From Tubiluchus corallicola (lineage: Eukaryota > Priapulida > Priapulimorpha > Priapulimorphida > Tubiluchidae), in the NCBI GenBank assembly GCA_030141605.1, contig JAQGDQ010000129.1, positions 8,781-46,280 on the forward strand: 37,500 nt of DNA. Direction: 5' to 3'. Position numbers and translations under genes: made by a program. Below the pieces are notes generated by a model, which ran no database searches, had not been told where the DNA came from, and was given only the letters and a program-made list of their open reading frames with translations. Below, piece by piece: positions 21,001 through 28,011 of this stretch. Within the stretch, counting starts at the first letter, position 1, and each line of letters opens with the position of its first letter.

Positions 21001-21884
21001 AAGATTGCCTTTTTCTGCATCCTAGAAGTACCTGAAATTTACTTCTAGTTACTACTATGCTAAGATGCAACACCAAAGTATAACTGCAACGCGATTTGCT
21101 TCTTCAACTCCCAGCTTTTCCTGCCTGTTCGTGAATAGGCAGTCTCCTTTTGTCATCATTTTCTTTTACCCTGCTACGTTTAAGACGTCTATAATTTTCA
21201 TTAGTATAACTGACATTAATTTATACTTTTACGTAGTTGGACGTTGCGGTAAACGATGCCTGCATGGCGGTCGGTGCGTTAAAATTGGAAGAAAAGAAGT
21301 CTGTGATTGCCCTCTAGGCTTTGTAGGGAAACGTTGCCAAACACGTAAGCTTATTTTTAAATCATTGTTAGATTACTGTTTCTAATCGTGCATTAAAAGG
21401 TAAATAGCTAACATGCTTAATAAGCCATCAATATAAAAAATTATTGGTGCTGCGTAATCGATGTTTTAGTAAGCGCTGTTTTCTAAATAAAGCGAGGTTT
21501 TCTCTTCTGTGACTTGCTGATGTGCTTTACGCCTTTGTTTACACATTATAATTTATACGACTTTTAACATTATTACTAAGCAAGATAAAGTGCGAAACCG
21601 TCACGCCACATTTGACTGTATAGGAATTTAACTTGTCTTAATTATATCTCATACGATAAGGTTTTTAGGTTTCATAAATTTAAGATAACTGTAACAAGTT
21701 TGCTAGGCTAACGAGATCAGTTTCGAGAAGATTTTTCTGTTACAAAATCTTAAATATATAAAAATGAATACGAATATATGAAATTAATATACGAAATAGC
21801 TAATGTTGTACTATATTAGAAGTATCCGGTTGGTTTACAAACATCTGTTTTTCAGATATACCACCAGCTCATCATTCATGGTAG
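8083..21884 (+). CDS. Secreted 17-EGF-domain protein with YYAP repeats and His-rich EGF loops (17 exons)
   Basis: A complete gene model: the 17 exon lengths add to 2907 nt, a multiple of three, giving about 968 residues plus stop. Order: signal peptide (residues ~1-25), three EGF-like domains and a YYAP-repeat block in exon 2 (EGF1 ~57-97, YYAP ~103-195, EGF2 ~230-268, EGF3 ~281-316), then one EGF per exon through exon 16, a Pro/His-rich linker in exon 15, and a short tail ending His-Ser-Trp. Each EGF has six Cys in the usual order and ends in a Gly-Trp/Tyr-x-Gly-x-x-Cys core. All introns are phase 1, as is usual for shuffled EGF modules. No transmembrane segment, GPI signal or other domain is seen, so it is probably an extracellular structural protein. 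Calcium-binding EGF consensus is only partly present. The Tyr-rich repeat and His-rich loops recall adhesive or matrix proteins, but this is inference; no orthologue is recognised. Confidence 0.85.
8667..9482 (+). CDS. EGF gene exon 2: EGF1, YYAP repeats, EGF2, EGF3
   Basis: An 816-nt exon after acceptor CCCTTTTTTCAG|. Encodes EGF1 (CYPNPCANGGDC ... CKCLHGYTGVYC), then nine Tyr-Tyr-Ala-Pro-type units (seven exact YYAP, plus YYSP and YIVP) separated by Gly/Asp/Glu/Lys-rich spacers, a His-rich stretch (GAHGHKKEHGVHQDH), and EGF2 and EGF3, each starting CYPNPC. The donor is C|GTAAGT, phase 1. It is the only exon with more than one EGF, so introns between the first three EGFs were lost or never present. 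Confidence 0.9.
10467..10628 (+). CDS. EGF gene exon 3: EGF4
   Basis: A 162-nt phase 1-1 exon, acceptor TTTTTTTAG|. Cys order CYENPC ... YC ... VCEC ... HHC. Its third loop carries an Asn/Tyr-rich insert (NSNYAYNVYENNEHDY), longer than in later domains and apparently the divergent version of the His-rich insert. Ends TACG|GTAATA. Confidence 0.88.
10690..10880 (+). repeat. Dispersed intronic repeat, copy 1
   Basis: Matches 15165-15355 in order and orientation over several blocks, for example ACACTGTCATGGATTAATCT and GCGTGAAAGGGG (ACGTGAAAGGGG in the other copy), with substitutions and indels. Identity unknown; no terminal repeats or coding seen. Confidence 0.8.
11845..11976 (+). CDS. EGF gene exon 4: EGF5
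   Basis: A 132-nt phase 1-1 exon, acceptor TTGTTCTAG|, donor ACG|GTAGGA. Reads DPCYDGPCQHKGVC ... GDHEYYCTCPYGW ... C. The first of the 132-nt exon class that dominates the rest of the gene. Confidence 0.88.
12155..12965. repeat. Two-motif satellite: CTAAA pentamers and CTAAGA hexamers
   Basis: About 810 bp alternating in five blocks: CTAAA (to ~12182), CTAAGA (to ~12482), CTAAA (to ~12552), CTAAGA (to ~12890), CTAAA (to the end). Hexamer blocks are nearly perfect; one CTAAGACAAAGA variant near 12335. It lies in the intron between EGF5 and EGF6. On the other strand the hexamer reads TTAGTC. Confidence 0.97.
14321..14570 (+). repeat. 125-bp tandem duplication carrying a dead EGF exon 5' half
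   Basis: 14321-14445 and 14446-14570 are near-identical; each has an intron-like stretch followed by TTCAGATCTTTCGAATTA, corresponding to the acceptor and first codons of the array EGF exons, and then TGGAAGTCGACGC.CAGCTT, corresponding to the TGGAGGTCGATGCACAGCTT of live exons. Confidence 0.88.
14488..14625 (+). pseudogene. Decayed EGF exon (intron 4)
   Basis: Follows the live array exons base by base: CAGATC, CATAATGGAAGTCGACGCTC, GAAAGTGAAAGTGATTATTA, TATAGCTGG. First and second Cys codons of the EGF are lost and there are in-frame stops and indels. A dead domain exon, with its front half duplicated just upstream. Confidence 0.82.
14987..15027. repeat. (TA)n microsatellite
   Basis: About 20 uninterrupted TA units. 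Confidence 0.97.
15165..15355 (+). repeat. Dispersed intronic repeat, copy 2
   Basis: Second copy of the element at 10690-10880, same strand, located downstream of a (TA)n tract and GC-richer sequence at 15050-15125. Confidence 0.8.
15496..15610 (+). pseudogene. Decayed EGF exon with frameshifts (intron 4)
   Basis: Acceptor TTTCTAG| is kept, and pieces in different frames read Asp-Pro, then Cys-Tyr-Pro-Gln-Asn-Asn-Gly-Gly, then Tyr-Tyr-Thr-Cys-Pro-Tyr-Gly and Gly-Tyr-Pro-Cys-Glu. At least two frameshifts separate them, the middle Cys and His-rich loop are gone, and the usual donor is absent. Confidence 0.82.
15831..15962 (+). CDS. EGF gene exon 5: EGF6 (B type)
   Basis: 132 nt, phase 1-1, acceptor AACATTTCAG|, donor ATG|GTAAGAG. 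Type-B sequence: DPCGNNPCKNAGRC ... GHGHEHDYYCTCSYNWTGYHC. First member of the tandem array. Confidence 0.9.
16066..16197 (+). CDS. EGF gene exon 6: EGF7 (A type)
   Basis: 132 nt, phase 1-1, acceptor CACTATTTCAG|, donor ATG|GTAAATC. Type A: DPCSDNPCNNGGRC ... GHRHEHDYYCTCPYSWIGYHC. Separated from the preceding B exon by only 103 bp. Confidence 0.9.
16295..16390 (+). pseudogene. Dead EGF exon in array unit 1
   Basis: 96 bp resembling the first two thirds of a live exon (AATCCATGCC...AATAATCAAGGGTGGGATG...GAAAGGCATGGACATG...CAGCACTTGCTCTT). No AG acceptor (CTGCCG instead of TTTCAG), stops in frame, and the 3' third is missing. Confidence 0.85.
16459..16590 (+). CDS. EGF gene exon 7: EGF8 (B type)
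   Basis: 132 nt, phase 1-1, acceptor CATTATTTCAG|, donor ATG|GTAAGAG. Type B with DPCRSNPCKNGGQC. Differs from the later B exons by very few bases, indicating recent duplication. Confidence 0.9.
16700..16831 (+). CDS. EGF gene exon 8: EGF9 (A type)
   Basis: 132 nt, phase 1-1, acceptor GCTGTTTCAG|, donor ATG|GTAAATC. Type A with DPCSGNPCNNGGRC. Its upstream intron differs more from its siblings than the exon does. Confidence 0.9.
16928..17023 (+). pseudogene. Dead EGF exon in array unit 2
   Basis: Same 96-bp decayed sequence as at 16295, with the same lesions plus small private changes. Confidence 0.85.
17092..17223 (+). CDS. EGF gene exon 9: EGF10 (B type)
   Basis: 132 nt, phase 1-1. Encodes the same protein sequence as exons 7 and 11; its flanking introns are almost identical to those of exon 11. 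Confidence 0.9.
17327..17458 (+). CDS. EGF gene exon 10: EGF11 (A type)
   Basis: 132 nt, phase 1-1. Encodes the same protein sequence as exon 6 (DPCSDNPCNNGGRC), flanked by near-identical introns. Confidence 0.9.
17556..17651 (+). pseudogene. Dead EGF exon in array unit 3
   Basis: Third copy of the same dead exon, nearly identical to the second, which shows that it was already dead when the unit was amplified. Confidence 0.85.
17720..17851 (+). CDS. EGF gene exon 11: EGF12 (B type)
   Basis: 132 nt, phase 1-1. Same protein sequence as exons 7 and 9. Last complete B exon of the array. Confidence 0.9.
17955..18086 (+). CDS. EGF gene exon 12: EGF13 (A/B hybrid)
   Basis: 132 nt, phase 1-1. The first two thirds are type A (DPCSNNPCNNGGRC ... 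CPYSW) but the end (GAGGAAG...TATG) and the following intron (GTAAGAGCCAG...) are type B. So it looks like a product of recombination between an A and a B exon. Also carries GHRREHDYY instead of GHRHEHDYY. Confidence 0.9.
18180..18210 (+). pseudogene. Truncated A-type EGF exon remnant with mutated acceptor
   Basis: Reads ATCACTGTTTCGG|ATCCTTGCAGTGATAAT: the A-exon acceptor CAG is now CGG and the match to the exon stops after 17 bases, where unrelated sequence begins. It marks the 3' end of the tandem array. Confidence 0.8.
18544..18675 (+). CDS. EGF gene exon 13: EGF14
   Basis: 132 nt, phase 1-1, acceptor TTTTGTTCCAG|, donor ATG|GTAAAGG. DPCSGNPCHHKGKC ... GHGHEHDYYCTCPYGWKGYHC. Related to the array exons but diverged, with unrelated introns. 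Confidence 0.9.
19293..19424 (+). CDS. EGF gene exon 14: EGF15
   Basis: 132 nt, phase 1-1, acceptor ATATGTATAG| (AT-rich, weak pyrimidine tract), donor ATG|GTAACA. DPCYPNPCHNDAEC ... HKGDHDYKCTCAYGWKGYHC; the His-rich insert is reduced. Confidence 0.88.
20072..20260 (+). CDS. EGF gene exon 15: EGF16 plus Pro/His-rich linker
   Basis: 189 nt, phase 1-1, acceptor TGTTGACTTAG|, donor CTG|GTAAGT. DPCYPNPCNHGTC ... DDYECHCKPGWGGHHC followed by a ~22-residue linker rich in Pro, His, Leu and Gly. Confidence 0.88.
21237..21344 (+). CDS. EGF gene exon 16: EGF17
   Basis: 108 nt, phase 1-1, acceptor TTTTACGTAG|, donor ACAC|GTAAGC. A compact basic EGF (GRCGKRCLHGGRC ... CDCPLGFVGKRC) without the His insert. 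If the donor were not used the frame would run to a stop at 21383-21385, and an AATAAA follows at about 21486, so an alternative C-terminus is possible. Confidence 0.85.
21856..21884 (+). CDS. EGF gene exon 17: C-terminal tail and stop
   Basis: Acceptor CTGTTTTTCAG|; completes the split codon and adds IPPAHHSW then TAG. No membrane anchor or GPI signal, so the protein is predicted to be released. Confidence 0.75.
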
Positions 21885-22039
21885 CAGGCAGTAGCTGTTT
21901 TTCAGTTCGTGTCAACCAAGAGATATATCAAAGCCAAAGCGTTCATACTTAAATTGACTAACAGAAATAGTTTAAAACACTGTTTTAAAGCAGCAAGTGA
22001 ACTAATTCTATTGCTGCTTAACTCTATTGCAGTCAAAGA

Positions 22040-22045
22040 AATAAA
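22040..22045 (+). terminator. Candidate polyadenylation signal of the EGF gene
   Basis: AATAAA about 155 bp after the stop codon, in an AT-rich 3' UTR. It is the closest canonical hexamer downstream of exon 17. Confidence 0.5.
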
Positions 22046-22869
22046 TTAACTGAATTTAAACTGAAAATAAAAAATGTGGCAAATGAACCTTTATTAGAGA
22101 GATTCAAAAATAAGGAAGAATAGTAAAAACATTATGCATGTTTTGAGACGCTCGTTCAGCCGGAAATTTTGAGTTGATAGTAAATTTACAATGCAAGGCA
22201 TATCAACATTTTTTCAGTGTTTAATGAGAGTATCTTATGTTGGTGAGACTATTTTGCCATTGATATACAGATGAGAAACTCATGTAACGTTTGCTGGGCA
22301 TGATAGAAAACCTTGAATTTGGTACCCCCCTATTTTTTGATGTACACAAAAACGAAGGTTCTACAACAGCTTCGAGACCTGCAACTGAATGTATCAGCAT
22401 TAAGAGGCTTGTATTGAGCTGTCTGGATATCCTAAAATATTTCCTGTATTATTGAATATACTAAAATCTTTTCTTTACCTGTCCGTTATTTTTCTATTCT
22501 CGCCACAACATATGGTTATGTTTCTAATTTAACTTGTATAATAGGCGTATTTTTTATAGTATGGCCTGCATGTCTGGCGTTTGTCTGACTTCTAAATTCG
22601 GTTAATCTGTTTGCTGTTGATACGTAGCAATTTGTTTTTTCAGTAATTTAAAATATCTCTATAGAATGTAGAAGTTTTTGTACGTGTGTTAAGTTTTGTT
22701 ATTTAACTAGATACGTAAGTGAAAGGGATTTTTTGTTTTTACGTTTTAACTTCTTTTTGCTTTATTATGTAACAATACAAACGTGTTATGCTACGACAAA
22801 TCTTTAAATCTAAATGTATGTAAAAATGTAAGGTCAGATGTAATGCACAATTGTTTAAAAGTTTTTGTA

Positions 22870-22885
22870 AACTATGTTATTGTTT
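22870..22885. repeat. Target-site duplication, left copy
   Basis: AACTATGTTATTGTTT, identical to 23256-23271, directly abutting the retroelement. Confidence 0.88.
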
Positions 22886-23255
22886 CTTCTTCCCAGCTTT
22901 TCCCTATGCGGGGTCGCCGTTGTGAATGAGTCTTCTCCACGCATTCCTGTTGTTGACCATCTCTTCATTTTTGTCTTCCCTTCCCACATGATCTTCACCG
23001 ACGCTTCTTTTCAGGTGTCCATACCATCGCAATCTTGCGAGGCTTCCACTACTTTTACTGCTCCTCTGATATTATTATTTCTACTTTTATCTCTTCTTGT
23101 TATTCCCACCATCCATCTCAACATCCTCATCTCCACCACACCCATTTTCTTCTCTTCGGTCTTCTTTAGAGAAGCTGCTTCCAGCCCATAGATTAGAGCG
23201 GGTCTGACCACTTCTTTGTGGACTTTACCTTTAAGTCTCACCGACTCATTCTTAG
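22886..23255 (-). mobile_element. 5'-truncated non-LTR retrotransposon (RTE-like) C-terminal fragment
   Basis: On the minus strand it encodes the extreme end of a reverse transcriptase: VVRPALIYGLEAAS, EMRMLRWMVGITRRDKSRN, then after a one-base frameshift near 23040 RLRWYGH and finally NAWRRLIHNGDPA and stop. This is a familiar ending in RTE-type LINEs of animals. The element is only ~370 bp, so severely 5'-truncated, and seems to have an internal gap between the Trp-Tyr-Gly-His motif and the terminal motif. It ends in a short AGGGAAAAGCTGGGAAGAAG tail. A perfect 16-bp direct repeat flanks it. Clade assignment is inferred from motifs only. Confidence 0.88.
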
Positions 23256-23271
23256 AACTATGTTATTGTTT
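23256..23271. repeat. Target-site duplication, right copy
   Basis: AACTATGTTATTGTTT, identical to 22870-22885. Confidence 0.88.
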
Positions 23272-23675
23272 AATCTGCCATAAAGCGTCTATGTAAAAGG
23301 TCATTGTACAGTAGTATTGTTGATTATTACTATTGTAGAATTACTATTTTAGTACATTCATTTCTTTTCCGTGGGTATGAGAAATTTATACGTGAGAGAT
23401 AGGCAGACGTTCGTATTTGTATTTGTTTATGATTTTATGTCACTTTTAAATAAAATCAGTTTAGCAACAACAAAGGTGAAAACTGAGGATTTTTATGTAC
23501 ACACTGCGCATAACTTTAACGCCAGTTTTAATTGTTTTTTACACTTGCCTTTGTATTGTGGCAACTGGCAAATGTTCGAAAACTTGGATGATTCTTTGTA
23601 GGAACTTCGGGCTCGATGTAGCTAAAATATGACCGTGTAAATTTTTTATGGGAGAACTCTGTAATTGAATGTCCC

Positions 23676-23710
23676 AGATACCTTCGCCTTAACAGGCCTC
23701 ATCAGCTGAA
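23676..23710 (-). ncRNA. Hammerhead-ribozyme-like motif (minus strand), probably decayed
   Basis: Minus strand reads CTGATGAG, then GCCT-GTTA-AGGC (a perfect 4-bp stem II with a tetraloop), then GAAG. The core CUGAUGA...GAA order fits a hammerhead, but position 15.1 is G rather than A, and no good NUH cleavage site closing stem III is seen nearby. Activity is doubtful. Confidence 0.35.
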
Positions 23711-23744
23711 TTGATTACTGCGTGTGTAAAATAACGACTTGTGC

Positions 23745-23796
23745 TCATAACTCTGTGAGGCCCGTTAGGACGAAAGCTCCAGGAGTAAGTGAAATC
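23745..23796 (+). ncRNA. Hammerhead-ribozyme-like motif (plus strand), one core base missing
   Basis: Plus strand reads ACT-CTGTGAG-GCCCGTTAGGAC-GAAA-GCTCCAGGAGTA-AGT. Compared with the core CUGAUGAG...GAAA...NUH it lacks one A (CTG-TGA), stem II has one mismatch, stem III can form as CTCC/GGAG with a closing A-T pair and a bulged G, GTA is a permitted cleavage triplet, and ACT/AGT can start stem I. Reads as a decayed hammerhead. Confidence 0.35.
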
Positions 23797-24920
23797 TGCC
23801 CTTTGACACTAAAAAGGCATTCAACTCAAAGCAGCATTCTCATATTTAATAATACTAAACAAAAATGAAAATATTGTGTTATTTACTAAGTTTTCAAATA
23901 ACTTTTAGGCCCGTATTGCTGATTGATACGACACTTGTATAAGAAAACTCACAGCTTTAAATGACTGATTAGTAGTAGCTTACATTGAAAAGAAATTGTT
24001 GTGTTTATATTGACAAGGCGTAAACAAATTCACTAGTTTTATTAATAAAGCGTAAACATATAGAGTAGTTTACACTGACAAAGTGTAAAAACTGATTATT
24101 TTGCAATGATAAAGAGAAAGAAGAACACGAGTGGTGGGTATGCGTCGACTGGATTATGACCTGGTGAAAAAGAAAACTCAAGCGATTACCAAATGCCAGT
24201 TAATTAAATGCAATCAAAGCAGTACGAACAAAAAAGATGCAAGCATTTAATAATAAAGCACGTACATCAATTCATGATATGCGTATGCGACCATAATAGT
24301 AAACACATAGCTGAAAACCGCGGACGCCATTTTACACTTTTTTGCTAATGAATCTAGCGTTTTACGCGTAACTAGTGCATAGTATACAACGTTTACGAAT
24401 GAATACTGTACGAGGAATGAAAAGGTAAACTGTCAACTTCTCACGGAGAGTAAAGTTGCAACGTGTGAACGGCTTGGTAACTCCTCTCAGAGAGAAGTTA
24501 TCAAGAGTCTTATAATATCAGTTTGACCAGTAATAATTGTAGCATCTAGTTACATTAACTTGTGCTCAATAATATAACAACACAGACACAATATCTGGCA
24601 TTATTAACACGAAAATATTAAGAAGTTTTTGGCATTTAGGAAAGAAGATGGTACTCGAATCTTGTTTCAAGTCGATGTAGAAAACTTGCTCCAGATTTAT
24701 ATATAAATGGCTTCTGGCTCGTCCATTATAAAAACAACAAAAAGTTGGCATCGTTCCTTACATCGGTTTTTGTTCCCTAAAGAATTTGTGTACAGAGCAG
24801 CCTGGGTAGCAATTATAATTAAGCCTAATGCACCCATTTCAGCACTAACCTGTACTCTTACGTTATGCTGGTACACAGAAAATCATCGCCGATTGAAATC
24901 ATTATTTCAAACTAACAGCA

Positions 24921-25216
24921 GCGAGAGGGAGCGGAGGAAGAGAGAAAAAGAAAAAGGAGGACGGAAAAGTAGGGAAGTAGAGAAGATAGATAAGTGGGGA
25001 AGAAGGTAAATAGAAACAGATAGACTAGTGGGAGAGAGGCAGAAACAGAGAAAGAGAGAGTGTGAAAGAGAGAGAGAAAATAGAAAGCGAGAACGAGACG
25101 ACAGAAGAGAGAAAAAGGAATGCAAAGACAAAGAAAAAAGAGAAGGGCGAAAAAGAGAAGGAAAGATAAGAGAGGAAGTGAGAGAGAAAGACGTAGAGGG
25201 AGAAAGAGGGCGAGTG
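24921..25216 (+). repeat. Polypurine (GA-rich) tract
   Basis: Nearly 300 bp with very few pyrimidines on the plus strand, non-periodic GAGA/GAAA/GGAG words. The long Ser/Leu/Phe open frames opposite are composition artefacts. Confidence 0.93.
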
Positions 25217-25240
25217 CATGCATTAAACAGTGAGAGAGAA

Positions 25241-25308
<68 letters not shown>
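25241..25308. repeat. (ATT)n microsatellite
   Basis: About 22 perfect ATT units. It lies at what would be the 3' side of the minus-strand LINE remnant at 25674-26320, where it may be the former (TAA)n-type tail. Confidence 0.95.
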
Positions 25309-25309
<1 letters not shown>

Positions 25310-25673
25310 AGTCTTTTATTAAACAATAAAAACATTGTTTCCCCTCTATTTGCAAGGGTTCATTTACAAAATTCAATATAGCTAATTACGATAACAATAT
25401 TACACATAATGCAAATTTTGTACATACATACATACTTTAGTAGTAGTTTTTCAGTTTATTAACTTTTACATAACTTTTACAAATATTCATCAAAACCACA
25501 ATTAGAACTTTCGCAACACCTATTAAGAATACACTTACAATATATACATATTATTAATTAATATCACTATAATTTATTAATGATTTCATTTTAATGCAGT
25601 CATGTTTTTCTGTTAATATAATTTGAATTAATTTATAACAATTTTTCTCGCACAACATGTCTAACAATATTTA

Positions 25674-26320
25674 CTATGCCTGACATACATTTTTATCTCT
25701 TTTTAGACAAATTTTGCTTATGTTGGCCGAGGCCAGAATGTGTCTTAAATTTATTCGAAATTGGTGGTCTACTAAATCACAGTCAAATATAATGTGTTCT
25801 GTCTGGTGTTTGAGGAGTTGCATTATTACAATGACAGCAATCTGTATTTTGTTCAACTATTCTATACCGAAATGATTTAGTTCCTCTATTTAAAAGTATG
25901 TTTAATGCCGTTGTTTCAATAAGCCTTTCGTAATGCGTTAGTGGTAAACACAGTGGCGTTAACATAGGTGTAGGTCCATCTTGTGGTAAATTTGCTATTT
26001 GCGCACAATAATAAAATCTTCTTTCAATTGTGTCGTTAAAAATTTCGAGCCACCCTTTTTACTATAAATAAAGTTTTCCCTAGGGAGATTTGACAATATC
26101 TTATTTCTCATATTTACGTCTTTTGTAATCTTCAAGAAAGTCTTGGTAGTTGCCAGGTGAATTTTTGCGGGATGCACACAATATCTAGCATTATTTGGCA
26201 TGGTTTCACGCAGAGCTATTTCCTTCTTAAGTAGATCATTTTCTGGATTGGCTAACACTTTTAACATAAATTTACTATATATATTACCATACGTTATATC
26301 AATGGGAGGGACACCGCAAA
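25674..26320 (-). pseudogene. Degenerate non-LTR retrotransposon reverse transcriptase C-terminus
   Basis: Across three minus-strand frames it reads a continuous-looking C-terminal RT region: GVPPIDITYGNIYSKF..., then ERRFYYCAQIANLPQDG, IETTALNILLNRGTKSF, and a zinc-knuckle-like CCHC ... HIIFDC (C-x2-C...H-x4-C). Frameshifts near 26050, 26025 and 25805 break it. The cysteine/histidine pattern following an RT thumb region is typical of LINE ORF2 ends, but the clade is uncertain. A (GA)n tract interrupts it upstream at 26327. Confidence 0.6.
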
Positions 26321-26326
26321 TATGGT

Positions 26327-26337
26327 GAGAGAGCGAG

Positions 26338-26403
<66 letters not shown>
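26327..26403. repeat. (GA)n microsatellite
   Basis: About 77 bp, nearly perfect GA dinucleotides with a few GAGC units at its left end. Confidence 0.96.
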
Positions 26404-26405
<2 letters not shown>

Positions 26406-26579
26406 GGTCATCAGAAATCACCAGAAACAGAGATGTTTGTATCAAAATAATCATACATTTATTAAAACAAAAGACGTCATACAAATATACTTGTAACACA
26501 AGTCTATCACACGTGAACAGGGGACTAGTTTAGAAACAAGGTGCAGTGCAAGAAACATGATCATATATATATATATATT

Positions 26580-26611
26580 ACTGTTACTGTAATATATATT
26601 ACAGTAACAGT
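26580..26611. repeat. Perfect 32-bp palindrome
   Basis: Two 16-bp arms, ACTGTTACTGTAATAT and its exact reverse complement, with no spacer, next to a short (TA)n run. Confidence 0.95.
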
Positions 26612-27477
26612 GTTAAAGCTAATCAAAACACCAAAATGCTATCCACTGCTTACAGATTCAAATTATCAAAAATTACCGACTGAAGCAAGACAATTGTTAT
26701 CAAATTTTATTTTGCTTTTTCAGTGCATTTTATTTAGATTTAATCTGGCATTACTTACGTCAGTTTGTTGCGTAACCATAAAGGTTGTCTTGAACGTAGA
26801 TTTCCATGCATAGCTGTAAAAAGAAATCGCTCTAAGCTGGTTTTCGCTATACATGTTATTCAGTTTCGTAATTACATAATGAGTTTCATAGCCGTCTAAT
26901 ATTATAGCACATTAAAATTAACAATCGAAATATGTTTATTATGCTAAAATGAGTGCGCATCACATTCTAGTGTACATGCAATCAAAAATTCCATACAACT
27001 GTAAGCAATAACTGTAGCAATTATATTTTCTGCATAAACGAAAGTGAATGCCTTATAATATTCAAAATGATGGAGCTAAACCTTACCCAGCATGTATAAT
27101 ATACCTAACAGTGAACTTTTATACAATCTATAGCAACGCTAAGGTTTACAGTATATAATAGCTGATTATAATGATGATCTAGCATTGTTTAAAATTACAA
27201 AATTAATTTGCAAAACTTTTATTACATTGTTTAACATCATTGGTCAAATACGCATGAACATTACAATGCTAGTTAAATGAAATAACTGTACATTCTATCC
27301 CAACTAAATGTCAAACATTAAATTTACAACATCAACAAAAGCAGCTTTTTAAATTTCAAACAGAACGTGCCTTACAGTGGCTAAAACACAGTAGGCAGTT
27401 TACATATTTGATTAATTATAATGTTGTAGATCTACATGCTATATGGCATAGTGCATTAGAATTTTAGTAATAACTAC

Positions 27478-27483
27478 TTTATT
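27478..27483 (-). terminator. Candidate polyadenylation signal of the tetraspanin gene
   Basis: Minus-strand AATAAA 460 bp beyond the stop codon; a second one lies near 26458. Which is used cannot be told. Confidence 0.35.
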
Positions 27484-27942
27484 GGTTTGATGCTTCATTT
27501 CCTCAAAAATTTGCAAATTAAACATACAAAGAAATATAAACTAACATTAACTGTGAGTGAAGTAATAGAAACATATTTTTTACCTCTATATTATTACTTT
27601 TAAAATTTTTTACAACAGTTACTTTTATTTTTATGCACAAATCAGGTAGCATTAAGCAGTGCAGCCATTCAAATATCACTTTGGCCACAAAGTAAATAAA
27701 CAGACTAGATGAGCATCAGCTATACAGGTTGCTCAGTCTGAATTACTGAATCATTTTTAAATAAGGAAGTAGGACTTGTCTTTATGTTTTCTAGAATAAG
27801 TACAACATCTGCAGTATTATGCTGATTATGTTGAGAATGCAGTCCATTTTTCTAAATCCTACACAGATCGGCATTTAGTTTCTTGAAAGGTGTTACAACA
27901 AATGGGTGTAATATTGCATTGATACAATAGATCCTGAGTGTG

Positions 27943-28011
27943 CTACACGGCAGCATTCTGTGATTTTCCTATTGCCGTACAGAGGGCGCAGACGCAGATG
28001 ATGCCAAAAAT
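27943..28011 (-). CDS. Tetraspanin exon 6
   Basis: Acceptor TTTCTTTAG|, 22 codons plus TAG. End of helix 4 (IFGIICVCALCTAI) and a short cytosolic tail. Confidence 0.9.
   Translation of the reverse strand: MFGIICVCALCTAIGKSQNAAV

Larger units (their letters stand above)
21885..27942. other. Intergenic region between convergent EGF and tetraspanin genes
   Basis: About 6 kb between the 3' ends of the two genes. It contains retroelement fragments, hammerhead-like motifs, microsatellites and palindromes listed separately. The rest is AT-rich with no gene I can support. Confidence 0.65.

Noticed and set aside
20930-21055. Possible extra EGF-gene exon after TTTTTATTACAG
   Set aside because: Used in the gene's phase 1 it meets a stop at the second complete codon, and no Cys pattern follows.
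24907-25335. Minus-strand Ser/Leu/Phe-rich and plus-strand Arg/Glu/Lys-rich open frames
   Set aside because: Both arise from the polypurine tract and the adjacent (ATT)n repeat.
26541-26813. Plus-strand open frame over the palindrome
   Set aside because: The N-terminal half is translated (TA)n and palindrome sequence; the rest shows no domain.
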